64,000 nucleotides of DNA from Burkholderiaceae bacterium (GTDB taxonomy: Bacteria; Pseudomonadota; Gammaproteobacteria; Burkholderiales; Burkholderiaceae_C). Location of the stretch: positions 2,542,001 through 2,606,000 of the forward strand of contig JACKLI010000001.1 in assembly GCA_024235995.1 (NCBI GenBank), read 5' to 3'. Shown here piece by piece: positions 8,350-16,540 of the stretch; positions within the stretch are counted from its first letter, which is position 1, and each line of letters begins with the position of its first letter. Both the position numbers and the translations under genes were made by a program. Below the pieces are notes generated by a model. It was not told where the DNA came from and did not search any database. It worked only from the letters and a program-made list of their open reading frames with translations.

Positions 8350-9501
8350 TCAGGCTCCTAGCACCAAGGAACAATGGGCAGACAAGATCCCGCCATCGCC
8401 GTGCACGAAGGCCAGCTTGGCGTCTTGGACTTGGCGAGCATCGGCTGTGCCGCGCAGTTGGCGCACGGCTTCCACGGCGTGGAACATTCCACCGGCAGCA
8501 CCTGAGTGCGCATAGGACATCAAACCGCCGTGGGTGTTGCAAGGTAGCGTGCCGCCAAGGCCCAGTTCGCCGGCCGCGGCCGCGATGCCAGCCTGGCCGC
8601 GCTCAAAAAAACCGATGGATTCGAGTTCCACGGCCAGCGTGATGGTGAAAGAGTCGTAGATCTGCGCCACATCAATGTCCCTGGCCTTCACGCCGGCGCG
8701 TGAGAAGGCAGATGCCGATGAGGTCTTGCAGCCAAAGTCCATCAAGCTGGGGGCGGCGACGATGTGCTCGTGCGTATGACCCTGACCTGCACCAAGAATT
8801 TCGATGGCCTTGCCGCGCGTATCGCGGGCGGCCGCGCGGCTGCTGACGACCAGGGCCGCGCCGCCATCGGAGATGAGGCAGCAGTCGAGCATGTGCAGGG
8901 GGTCAGCGATCATCTTGGAACTCAGCACCTGCTCTACGGTGATGAGTTCGCGCTTATGGGCCTTGGGGTGTCGGCTCGCATGGCGACGGTGCTCCACCGC
9001 AATCGCAGCCAACTGCTCGGACGTCACGCCGTACTGGTGCATGTAGTGCTTGGCCACCAAGGCGTAGGAGGCTGGCACGCTGATGCCAAACGGACGCTCG
9101 AACTGCGGATGCCCCACTTCGGACAGCGCCGCCACGGCACCATCGCGCGACATACCGGTAAGGCGGTTGTCGCCGGTCACGACCAACACGTGGCTGCATT
9201 GGCCACTGGCGACCAGGGCGGCGGCTTGCATCACCATGATGCAGGCGCTAGCGCCGCCGGCCTGCACGGCCAAGCAGGTTCCGGGGTGAATTCCCAGGTA
9301 CTCGCAGAACACCGAACCGAGCATCAGATGCGGCTCGGTAAACGAGTACGCACACAGCACGCCGTCGATATCGGAAAGCTTGAGCCCGGCATCGGCCACG
9401 GCGCCCATTGCCGCCTCGGCGTGCAGGCCCATGCAGCTGCTGTCGGGTAACTCGCCGACGGCGGTGTCGTAGACACCCGTGATGAATGCATTCATTGTCA
9501 T
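8350..9501 (-). CDS. thiolase-fold protein, probable retro-aldolase/lipid-transfer type (no canonical Cys)
   Basis: A 383-aa member of the thiolase superfamily, SCP-x/lipid-transfer subgroup. Where a degradative thiolase has V-C-x-S-G this protein reads AVQAGGASAC, so the nucleophilic cysteine is not in its usual place. The C-terminal Cys-Gly motif is replaced by VHGDGGILSAHCS. The NTHGGLMSYAHSG segment near residue 320 matches the His-containing loop of lipid-transfer-type homologues. Such cysteine-less members (for example Ltp2) perform retro-aldol cleavage with a DUF35 partner, and a DUF35 gene is next downstream. The start at 9501 (MTMNAFITGVYDTAVG) is 12 bp after the acyl-CoA dehydrogenase stop. 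Confidence 0.87.
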   Translation of the reverse strand: MTMNAFITGVYDTAVGELPDSSCMGLHAEAAMGAVADAGLKLSDIDGVLCAYSFTEPHLMLGSVFCEYLGIHPGTCLAVQAGGASACIMVMQAAALVASGQCSHVLVVTGDNRLTGMSRDGAVAALSEVGHPQFERPFGISVPASYALVAKHYMHQYGVTSEQLAAIAVEHRRHASRHPKAHKRELITVEQVLSSKMIADPLHMLDCCLISDGGAALVVSSRAAARDTRGKAIEILGAGQGHTHEHIVAAPSLMDFGCKTSSASAFSRAGVKARDIDVAQIYDSFTITLAVELESIGFFERGQAGIAAAAGELGLGGTLPCNTHGGLMSYAHSGAAGGMFHAVEAVRQLRGTADARQVQDAKLAFVHGDGGILSAHCSLVLGA

Positions 9502-9513
9502 CGCGACGGCACC

Positions 9514-10662
9514 TTAGGGCTTGAAGCCGAGGTCGCGCGCAATGATATTGCGCTGGATATCGCTGGTGCCTTCCCCGATCACGTAGACGAAAGCGTCGCG
9601 GTGGATGCGCCCCACCGGATACTCGCGCATGATGCCGGCGCCGCCATGGATGCGGATGGCCTGCTCGCTAACCTTCAGCGCGGTCTCGGTGGCGACCAGT
9701 TTGACCTTGGCAGCGGTCGCGGCATCCAGTCTATCCTGATCGACCAGCCAGGCGCCGTAGTAAACCATCCATCGGGCTGCTTCGATGTCCGCAGCCATGT
9801 CGGCCAACTTGTGGGCCACGGCCTGGTAGTCGCCGATGCGCTTGCCGGCGACGATCCGATCGTCGGCAAACGCCTTGGACGCATCGAAGGCGGCGCGCGC
9901 CATTCCCAGCGCGTTGGCGGCCACTCCCACCCGGTTCTCGCTCAGGCACTCCAGCAACAACGGATAGGTACCGGTGCGCTCGCCCAACAAGCAGTCGTCG
10001 GGCACGAAGGCGTCCTCGATGTGGATCAATGCTGTCTCGGAGGCGCGGATGCCTTCCTTGCGTAGCTTGTGAACGTCAAACCCCTTGTGTGGCAGCTCCA
10101 CAATGAAGAGGCTGATGGCGTCGGGCTTGAGCTCTGGCGAGGTGCGCGCCGCGACCATCAGGAAGTCGGCAATGGGGGCATTGGTGATGTAGAGCTTGCT
10201 GCCGCTGAGCTTCCAGCCACCTTCGACCTTTTCGGCCTTGGTCTTCATGGCGCGAATGTTGGAGCCGCCATCTGGCTCGCTCAGCGCGAAGCCAGCAATC
10301 TTGTCCCCACTGAGCGCGGGGCGAAAGAAACGCTCCTTCTGGCTTTCGGTACCGATCTTCCAAATGGGCCAGATGGACAGGTGCGTCTGCGCGGACCAAC
10401 TGGTCGCGAATGCCTGGCTCATGTAGCTCAACTCCTCGCGCACGATGCAGTCGCTGACCTTGTCCATGTCGCTCCCACCATCGGCCGCAGGATACCGAAC
10501 ACCGAGCAGGCCGAGTTCGCCCCAGCGCTTGAACACATGCTTGGGAAAGCGCTCGTGCTCTTCCGCATCCTCGACCAGCGGGGCCAGCTCTTCGCGGCAC
10601 AGGCGACGTACCGTGTCGCGCACCGCTTCATGTTCAGGAGAGAAGGCGAAGTTCAGGCTCAT
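9514..10662 (-). CDS. acyl-CoA dehydrogenase
   Basis: A 382-aa acyl-CoA dehydrogenase of normal length. I chose the ATG at 10662 (MSLNFAFSPEHEAVRDTVRR), which aligns with family N termini; the 22-codon in-frame extension to 10728 crosses the operator dyad and is AT-rich. Seen: the FAD-binding middle segment AGFALSEPDGGSNIRAMKT, the IHGGAGIMREYPV segment and GEGTSDIQRN, where the glutamate before GT is in the catalytic-base position. It is the first gene of the minus-strand operon and should introduce a double bond into the CoA ester formed by the divergent ligase. Confidence 0.95.
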   Translation of the reverse strand: MSLNFAFSPEHEAVRDTVRRLCREELAPLVEDAEEHERFPKHVFKRWGELGLLGVRYPAADGGSDMDKVSDCIVREELSYMSQAFATSWSAQTHLSIWPIWKIGTESQKERFFRPALSGDKIAGFALSEPDGGSNIRAMKTKAEKVEGGWKLSGSKLYITNAPIADFLMVAARTSPELKPDAISLFIVELPHKGFDVHKLRKEGIRASETALIHIEDAFVPDDCLLGERTGTYPLLLECLSENRVGVAANALGMARAAFDASKAFADDRIVAGKRIGDYQAVAHKLADMAADIEAARWMVYYGAWLVDQDRLDAATAAKVKLVATETALKVSEQAIRIHGGAGIMREYPVGRIHRDAFVYVIGEGTSDIQRNIIARDLGFKP

Positions 10663-10676
10663 GGGCTTCCCGCTTT

Positions 10677-10716
10677 GTATTCTTTTGAGAGAATATATAT
10701 TCGTTTCAGAGAATAC
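10677..10716. promoter_or_regulatory. 40-bp operator-like dyad between divergent catabolic units
   Basis: A nested inverted repeat with a single centre at 10696.5. The outer arms are GTATTCT (10677-10683) and AGAATAC (10710-10716); the inner 12 bp GAATATATATTC (10691-10702) is a perfect palindrome. It lies 15 bp upstream of the acyl-CoA dehydrogenase start and 96 bp upstream of the ligase start, in a strikingly AT-rich 150-bp spacer. It is well placed to overlap the promoter of the minus-strand operon. A second, weaker ATTC-TATA-GAAT dyad is at 10782-10797, just before the ligase gene. The IclR protein encoded at 13060 is the obvious candidate ligand. Confidence 0.6.
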
Positions 10717-10811
10717 AAACCAGGGCAAACCCTCAAAAATTTTGAAATTTTTGGGTGTTTAATTCTTTATTGAAATTTTTTATTCTGTATAGCGAATCTG
10801 AAAGCTTCACA

Positions 10812-12920
10812 ATGGCATTCAATCAAGCAGCTCTCCCTGACAGTCCCCACCGCTTGGAGGCCTTGCTCAACGCTCGCAGCGTGGCCGTGGTCGGAGCGAG
10901 CCACGACCCCAGCAAGATCTCCGGCCGCCCTATCGCCTACATGCTCGCGCGCGGATATCAGGGTGCGATCTATCCAGTGAACCCCGGGCGGCAAGAGGTG
11001 CAAGGCTTGCGCTGCTACCCAAGCATGGCCGCCATCTGTCAACCCGTGGACTTGGCCGTCGTAGGCACGGCCGCCACCCACGTGGAAAGCGCCATCCGCG
11101 ATGGCATCGCAGCGGGCGTCAAGGCGTTCGTGGTGTTCTCCTCCGGGTTTGCAGAGTTGGATGAAGCAGGACGCGCGCAGCAGCAGCGGCTCACCCAACT
11201 CGCCCAGGAACACGGCGTCGCGATCGTCGGTCCGAACTGCCTGGGCATTGCCAACAGCCGCTCAGGCCTTCTCGCCACGTTCACGACGGCGCTTGAAAGT
11301 CACGCGCTAAAGCAAGGCGGGTTCTCGTTTGTCAGCCAGAGCGGTGCATTGGGGGCGTACTGGATGGACATCGTGCTGCGAAGCGGCATTGGCTTCAGTC
11401 AGTGGATCACCACCGGAAACGAATGCGATGTGGACGCTGCGGAGGCCATAGACTTTCTGGTGGCGGACCCGCACACCAAGGTGATCGGCCTCTATATCGA
11501 AGACATCCGTCGTACCGATGCATTCCGCGCTGCGTTGGAGCGGGCTGCCCGTGCTGGCAAGCCGGTGATTGCGATCAAAGCCGGCAGCTCCAGCGCGGGT
11601 GCTGCGGCGGCGGCCTCGCACACCGGAGCCTTGGCCGGCGATGACGCCTTGTATGACGCCTGCTTGAGACAGCACGGCGCCCTGCGCGCGTCCAGTCTCA
11701 CTGCAATGATGGATGCAGCGCGCCTGCTGCTGCACGGGGCAACGCCATGGGGTAATCAACTAGCAGTCATTACCGTCTCTGGCGGCGCGGGTGTGCTGAT
11801 TGCCGATGCCTGCGAACCTCTTGGCCTGCGTTTGCCGCCGCTCAAGCCGCAGGTGCGCGAGGCACTGGTCCCCGTGCTGCCGAGCTTCGTGCATCCCAGC
11901 AATCCGCTCGACATCACCGGCAACGTGCTTCAGGACACGCCAATGATCGCCCGCACCATGCAGGCGCTTTCCGCCGACAAGGAGATCCACGGGATCGTAC
12001 TGTTCATCGGCATGATGCATAGCATTGCCGATGCGTTCGTACAGGCGCTCTCAAAAGCGCGGCAACAAGTGCACTGCCCGATTGTCGTGATATGGGTAGG
12101 CGCCATGGACAGCAGCATCCGGGCGCTGGAGGCTGTCGGCATTCCCGTGTTCCTCGATATCCCCCAGACCACGCAAACCATGGCCCGCTGCTTGCAGATG
12201 AAGCGCACCGTTGCCCAAATCTCTCGGCGTGCCCCAGCCACAGCGATCGCTCGCGCGGACGACGACGGCCGATCATTGGCACTGCTTTCGGAATGGGATG
12301 GCAAGCGGCTGCTTGGCGGCCAGCAGAGCGTAAAAATGCCCAAAGGCTGGCTGCTGAAAGCCGGCGATGCTCTGCCCCCGAGCCTACCCTATCCTGTAGT
12401 AGCCAAGCTTCAGTCGGCCCAACTACTGCACAAAAGCGATGCGGGCGGCGTCGTCCTGCGCATCCCGGATGACACGTCGCTGCAGGCGGTCGTCCAACGG
12501 CTGCAAGGACTAGGCACCGAATTGGCTATCCCGGTCCAGGGCGTCCTGGTGGAGCAGATGCTGCCATTCGACCATGAGCTGCTGCTCGGCTTGCGCCGCG
12601 ACCCGCGCTTCGGCCCCGTGCTGACGCTGGCGCGCGGCGGTGTCGAGGCAGAGCTGGATCCCGATGTCGTCAACCTGTTGCTGCCGGCCACTGCCGACGA
12701 CATCTCCGAGATCCTCAGCCGCCTGCGTTGCTTCAAGCTATTGCAGGGCTTCCGAGGCAAACCGGGAGCGGACGTACCCGCGCTGTCACGTCACATCGCC
12801 GGCCTGTGTGCGTGGTTCCTAGAGCAGCCGCTGCGCGAACTCGAAATCAATCCGTTGGCAATTCAGGGCGATCAAGTGTGGGCACTGGACGCCTTGATTA
12901 CGCCGATGGCGGCGACTTGA
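10812..12920 (+). CDS. acyl-CoA ligase, ADP-forming (fused alpha-beta acetyl-CoA synthetase type)
   Basis: A 702-aa NDP-forming acyl-CoA synthetase. Domain order is a CoA-binding Rossmann domain (ARSVAVVGASHDPSKISGRP, about residues 22-110), the two succinyl-CoA-ligase-like domains with phosphohistidine motif ASHTGALAGDDALYDA (about 265-280), and a C-terminal ATP-grasp part (YPVVAKLQSAQLLHKSDAGG, ending ELEINPLAI). It makes an acyl-CoA from acid, CoA and ATP, giving ADP and phosphate. The start at 10812 (MAFNQAALPD) is chosen because the 19 earlier in-frame codons are AT-rich promoter DNA. There is no obvious Shine-Dalgarno sequence. Divergent from the operon, it probably activates the pathway's starting acid. 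Confidence 0.92.
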   Translation: MAFNQAALPDSPHRLEALLNARSVAVVGASHDPSKISGRPIAYMLARGYQGAIYPVNPGRQEVQGLRCYPSMAAICQPVDLAVVGTAATHVESAIRDGIAAGVKAFVVFSSGFAELDEAGRAQQQRLTQLAQEHGVAIVGPNCLGIANSRSGLLATFTTALESHALKQGGFSFVSQSGALGAYWMDIVLRSGIGFSQWITTGNECDVDAAEAIDFLVADPHTKVIGLYIEDIRRTDAFRAALERAARAGKPVIAIKAGSSSAGAAAAASHTGALAGDDALYDACLRQHGALRASSLTAMMDAARLLLHGATPWGNQLAVITVSGGAGVLIADACEPLGLRLPPLKPQVREALVPVLPSFVHPSNPLDITGNVLQDTPMIARTMQALSADKEIHGIVLFIGMMHSIADAFVQALSKARQQVHCPIVVIWVGAMDSSIRALEAVGIPVFLDIPQTTQTMARCLQMKRTVAQISRRAPATAIARADDDGRSLALLSEWDGKRLLGGQQSVKMPKGWLLKAGDALPPSLPYPVVAKLQSAQLLHKSDAGGVVLRIPDDTSLQAVVQRLQGLGTELAIPVQGVLVEQMLPFDHELLLGLRRDPRFGPVLTLARGGVEAELDPDVVNLLLPATADDISEILSRLRCFKLLQGFRGKPGADVPALSRHIAGLCAWFLEQPLRELEINPLAIQGDQVWALDALITPMAAT

Positions 12921-13059
12921 CGCGCTGGGCCTGGCTGCAGGCGCACGCCAATGTCGCCCCATTGGTAGAATTTCCACGACCAACCCGCAGCCTATAGAGC
13001 GACATGCGTCTCCTTCGCGGGATCAAGCTGTTTGTATATGTCCGGACTACGCCCTCAAC

Positions 13060-13875
13060 ATGACTGATGCTTCCGCTCCCGAAAAACTTGTGGGGGCTCT
13101 GAGTTCCGGCCTCAAGATCCTGCGCTATCTGGCCAGCTCATCTACTCCGATGGGTGTCACACGCATTGCCAAGGACCTGGACCTCAATTCCAGCACCTGC
13201 TTCAATCTGCTCAAGACCCTCGTGCATGAGCGACTTGTGACCTTTGATGAATCCAACAAGACCTATGCCATGGGCCTTGGCTTAGTGGAACTTGCCAAAG
13301 GCTCCCTTGAAAAAGCGTCTTATGCGCGAATGATGCGCCCTCATTTGCAGGAGCTCGCCGAACGCCACAACATCACCACGACGCTGTGGCAGCGCGCACG
13401 TAATGACCGTGTGGTGTTGGTAGACTTGGCAGAAAGCGGCTCGGCTCTGCGGGTACACATGAGCATCGGCCAACGCCTGCCCATGTATATCGCCGCTTTG
13501 GGCCGCTGCATGGCAGCCCATTCGGGCTTGACCGTGGCGGAGATGCGACGAAAGGTCAGCGAACTGCGCTGGGAAGACAGACCCAGCTTTGAAACGTACA
13601 TGAGCGACGTTCAAGAAGTGCGCCGGAAGGGATATGCGGTCGACCATGGCAACTATGCCAAGGGCGTGATCACAGTCTCTTCTCCCATTCTCGACTTTGA
13701 GAGCCGTCCGCTGATGGCGGTGAGCGCGGTAGGATTCAGCAGCCAACTCTCCACGACAGCGTTGCAGGCGCTGTGCGAAGACCTCCGCGAACGCTGCCGA
13801 GAAGCAACCTTTGCTGTCTCTGGAGGGATTGTCAAGAAACTGTGGGATCCTGACGCGAGCCCTCTTCCGCACTAA
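13060..13875 (+). CDS. IclR-family transcriptional regulator
   Basis: A 271-aa IclR-type regulator. An N-terminal winged helix-turn-helix is at about residues 14-75 (MGVTRIAKDLDLNSSTCFNL, recognition helix included). The C-terminal effector-binding domain is visible from MGLGLVELAKG to about residue 255, including RRKGYAVDHGNYAKGVITVS. It lies 139 bp after the ligase gene on the same strand. IclR regulators commonly control adjacent aromatic- or carboxylic-acid operons, so it probably senses the substrate or a CoA intermediate and acts at the dyads at 10677-10797. Confidence 0.93.
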   Translation: MTDASAPEKLVGALSSGLKILRYLASSSTPMGVTRIAKDLDLNSSTCFNLLKTLVHERLVTFDESNKTYAMGLGLVELAKGSLEKASYARMMRPHLQELAERHNITTTLWQRARNDRVVLVDLAESGSALRVHMSIGQRLPMYIAALGRCMAAHSGLTVAEMRRKVSELRWEDRPSFETYMSDVQEVRRKGYAVDHGNYAKGVITVSSPILDFESRPLMAVSAVGFSSQLSTTALQALCEDLRERCREATFAVSGGIVKKLWDPDASPLPH

Positions 13876-14020
13876 AGGCAGCTGACGCATCTCTGGCAGG
13901 CATTCGCCGCTACCACGACGACCGGGAGCGCGCGGCAGGCTCCACGTGACAGCCGCTGCCAGCTCGGCCACGAACATCGATATCGTCTGCGCATTGACCC
14001 AGGGCGCACCAGAGAGGAGG

Positions 14021-15332
14021 GTGTGCAGAATTTTGTGTAAACGGACAATCCACCGCCGGCGTAAGCCGGCCTGTCCGTAAGCACAATGAACACCAAGAAA
14101 CACGACGTACCCGAAGAACTGCTGTCTGGCCTGCTGGCCAACTACAAGAAGCCTGAAGACCTCATCGGCGAGAACGGTCTGACCAAGCTGCTGGTCGAGC
14201 GAGCCCTGGACGCTGAGCTGACTGAGCACCTGGGCCATGAACGCAACGAGGCGGTGGCCAACCCCGCTGGCAACACCCGCAACGGCAAGAGCAAGAAGAC
14301 CCTCAAGGGCGAGTTCGGCGAATTGCCCATCGAAGTGCCACGCGACCGCCATGGCAGCTTCGAGCCTCAGCTCATCCCCAAGCACCAGACCCGCTGGGCC
14401 GGCTTCGACGACAAAATCATCTCGCTGTACGCCCGTGGCATGACGGTGCGCGAGATACAGGCCCACCTCGAAGAGATGTACGGCACCGAGGTCTCACCCA
14501 GCCTGATTTCCTCGGTGACAGATGCCGTGGCCGACGAGGTCAAGGCCTGGCAGGCCCGACCGCTGGAGCCGATTTATCCCATCGTCTATCTGGACTGCAT
14601 CCATGTGAAGGTGCGCGAGGGCGCGGTGCGGGTCAAGGCGGTGTACCTGGCCATCGGCATCACCATGACGGGCGACAAGGAGGTGCTGGGCCTGTGGCTG
14701 GCCCAGACCGAGGGCGCCAAGTTCTGGCTGCAGATGGTCACCGAGTTGCGCAACCGGGGCGTGCAGGACATCTTCATCGCCTGCGTCGATGGGCTCAAGG
14801 GCTTCCCTGACGCCATCGAGGCAGTCTTCCCCAAGGCGGTGGTGCAACTGTGCATCGTTCACATGGTGCGTCACAGCCTGAACTACGTCTCATGGAAGCG
14901 CCGCAAGGAAGTGGCGGCCGACCTGCGCCGTATCTACACGGCCGCCACCGCCGAGGAGGCCGAACTGATGCTCGCAGAGTTCGAGGCCCGATGGGATGCC
15001 GAGTACCTGCCCATCGGCCAGTCCTGGCGCAGGAACTGGAGCCGCTTGACCCCGTTCTTTGACTACCCGCCGGAAATCCGCAAGGTCATCTACACCACCA
15101 ATGCCATCGAGTCGGTGAACATGAGCCTGAGGAAGCTGACCAAGAACCGGGGCTCGTTCCCCAGCGACGAGGCGCTGACCAAGCTGTTCTACCTGGCCCT
15201 GCGCAACATCAGCCAGAAGTGGACCATGCCCATCCGGGATTGGAAGGCCGCGCTGACCCGCTTTACCATTCAGTTCGGAGACCGCATCTCCGTCAATTGA
15301 AGTCCGACCCGTTTACACAAAAATTCGGACAC
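14021..15332 (+). mobile_element. IS256-family insertion sequence
   Basis: Terminal inverted repeats are visible. The left end reads GAATTTTGTGTAAACGG (14028-14044). The right end, read on the minus strand (15309-15326), gives GAATTTTTGTGTAAACGG, differing by one extra T. The outer GTGT bases (14021-14024 and 15329-15332) extend the match. A single complete IS256-type transposase lies between them. Exact outer ends are uncertain by a few bases. I see no 8-9 bp target duplication: the left flank CAGAGAGGAG and right flank CGCCTACCCC differ. This suggests recombination or deletion after insertion, or misplaced ends. Confidence 0.8.
14086..15300 (+). CDS. IS256-family transposase
   Basis: A 404-aa full-length transposase of the mutator-like IS256 family. 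The DDE residues are visible in context: first Asp in YPIVYLDCIHVKVREGAVRV (about residue 169), second Asp in IFIACVDGLKGFPDAIEAVF, and the Glu in YTTNAIESVNMSLRKLTKNR. The N-terminal region with GKSKKTLKGEFGELPIEVPR is typical. The reading frame is intact, so the element may be active. It lies between the IclR gene and a gene-poor stretch that begins the plasmid/ICE-like cluster. Confidence 0.95.
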   Translation: MNTKKHDVPEELLSGLLANYKKPEDLIGENGLTKLLVERALDAELTEHLGHERNEAVANPAGNTRNGKSKKTLKGEFGELPIEVPRDRHGSFEPQLIPKHQTRWAGFDDKIISLYARGMTVREIQAHLEEMYGTEVSPSLISSVTDAVADEVKAWQARPLEPIYPIVYLDCIHVKVREGAVRVKAVYLAIGITMTGDKEVLGLWLAQTEGAKFWLQMVTELRNRGVQDIFIACVDGLKGFPDAIEAVFPKAVVQLCIVHMVRHSLNYVSWKRRKEVAADLRRIYTAATAEEAELMLAEFEARWDAEYLPIGQSWRRNWSRLTPFFDYPPEIRKVIYTTNAIESVNMSLRKLTKNRGSFPSDEALTKLFYLALRNISQKWTMPIRDWKAALTRFTIQFGDRISVN

Positions 15333-15455
15333 GCCCGCCTACCCCATCACACCCACACGCGAGGTGGCGGATTCAAGGCACCCGACGCGTTTGATTCGGG
15401 CCGCAGCAGCTTGCCTTTGTGAGCCCACGACGTCGCCATCATCTTCATCTTTTTC

Positions 15456-15484
15456 TTGACACATCACTCACGACCGACTACATT
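15456..15484 (+). promoter_or_regulatory. strong sigma-70-type promoter
   Basis: TTGACA (15456-15461) and TACATT (15479-15484) are separated by exactly 17 bp, one of the best promoter matches in the window. The expected start point is near 15491. The first thing transcribed is the structured RNA described next, which ends in a terminator, so this promoter appears dedicated to an RNA or to a regulated leader. Confidence 0.65.
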
Positions 15485-15490
15485 GACGAC

Positions 15491-15622
15491 TCGCGCTGAT
15501 TTCCACATCAACTTGCAGAGCGCGCTACAAATCCTGCTAAAGCGATGCAACCCGCTTTGGCGTTGACGAGGCCCCTCGCAAGAACAGCGAGCCGTCTCCT
15601 CAAGGATCGAAGCGGGTTTTTT
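15491..15622 (+). ncRNA. candidate small structured RNA or attenuator leader
   Basis: About 130 nt from the predicted start to a T-run at 15617-15622. An outer 8-bp stem ACCCGCTT/AAGCGGGT (15550-15557 with 15610-15617) is followed at once by TTTTTT. Inside it lies a second stem with GACG/CGTC and CTCGC/GCGAG closing the loop AAGAACA. The promoter, fold and terminator together make a self-contained transcription unit with no long ORF. It could be an antisense or trans-acting RNA of the mobile element, or a terminator-attenuator ahead of the genes from 16012. I do not recognise the family. Confidence 0.5.
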
Positions 15623-16011
15623 CGTTGGTAGGTTTGAAGCTCTTGAGGCCCTCGGGCCTCGTCGCCGGATTTGATCGACATCTTGCCGGGCGACTCACAA
15701 ATGCGGGCTAAAGCGGCGGCTCTCCGGGTCATTCCGGGAGCCATTTTCGGAAACGACTTTGACTCGGAGAGGCCTTCATCGTGACCCAGCTCACCACCCA
15801 GCTCCAGCGTATGCACCGCTGACCTAGCGCCTGTTCAAGCACTGCCAGGAAGCGCCGCGACCGCGGTGATGCGCCTTGCTGCGCCCAAAGCCTCCCCAAG
15901 CGGAGCTTTGGCGCCGCAGATGCAGCACCGAAACGCGGGCGGGGACAACTCTTGCCCTCGCCCTCAGCGTGTCGCGGCGTGTTCCGGCATCCACTGCAAA
16001 GGAGCTATCTC

Positions 16012-16446
16012 ATGTCGAACACCGCATTCGTGGAATCTCAATCCGCCGACCCCATCGAGCAGGCCATCGCCCGCAAGGTGCTGCGCCTGTTGAACGACAA
16101 AACCCTGGAGCGCCAGCAACGCATCGAGCTGGTGCGCCAGGCCCAGCGCCAGCTGCTGGGCCACCGGCGCCAACAACGCGAGGCCATCGAACTGGCGGCC
16201 CGCGTCAGCGCCACGGCTCTGCCCAAGGGCTACCGGGCAGTGAGCGTGCAGGTTCGCCGCGGCCTGGTGCAGGTGGGCGCTGCCAGCGATGGCGGCTTCA
16301 CCTGGATCGATGCGGGCCCGGTGCCCGAGGGTCTGGCGGCCAGCCTGCCGCCGCGACCGCTGAAGACCCTGCGCAAGACGTCCCGAGGGCCGCGCATCGA
16401 CCCCATCGCCGCCCGACGTCGGGAACTGCAGGCCCGCCCGGCCTGA
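16012..16446 (+). CDS. hypothetical 144-aa protein of the mobile-element cluster
   Basis: A 144-aa basic, Arg-rich protein with ATG at 16012 preceded by GGAG at a good distance (16001-16004). The first 65 residues look like a helical, possibly coiled region (IARKVLRLLNDKTLERQQRI). A compact middle follows (YRAVSVQVRRGLVQVGAASD), then a basic proline-containing tail. There is no signal peptide, membrane segment or motif I recognise. It is the first gene of a same-strand cluster leading to a PcfJ-domain protein, with a 94-bp gap to the next gene. DNA- or RNA-binding is possible from composition, but no function can be assigned. Confidence 0.72.
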   Translation: MSNTAFVESQSADPIEQAIARKVLRLLNDKTLERQQRIELVRQAQRQLLGHRRQQREAIELAARVSATALPKGYRAVSVQVRRGLVQVGAASDGGFTWIDAGPVPEGLAASLPPRPLKTLRKTSRGPRIDPIAARRRELQARPA

Positions 16447-16540
16447 TGCACAGGACGGGGCGACCACCCGCTCGCCCCCTCTGCCACAGCCTTGCCCATC
16501 ACCGAACACCGAATACCCAGATCCGCCGGAGTTGCCCATC

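Larger units (their letters stand above)
15333..16011. other. 679-bp gene-poor stretch with promoter, hairpins and a decayed ORF start
   Basis: No convincing protein gene is visible. The stretch holds a near-consensus promoter (15456-15484), a structured RNA candidate ending in an intrinsic terminator (15491-15622), a second GC-rich hairpin (GAGGCCC/GGGCCTC at 15645-15660), and a short frame at 15781-15822. That frame starts GTG after GGAGAGG and encodes only 13 residues (MTQLTTQLQRMHR) before TGA, so it looks like the preserved start of a broken gene. The rest, to the Shine-Dalgarno of the next gene at 16001, shows nothing I can name. Confidence 0.5.

Noticed and set aside
13282..14466. 394-codon minus-strand frame spanning iclR, the intergenic remnant and the IS end
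   Set aside because: It crosses the IS boundary and lies antisense to two clear genes; no domain is recognisable.
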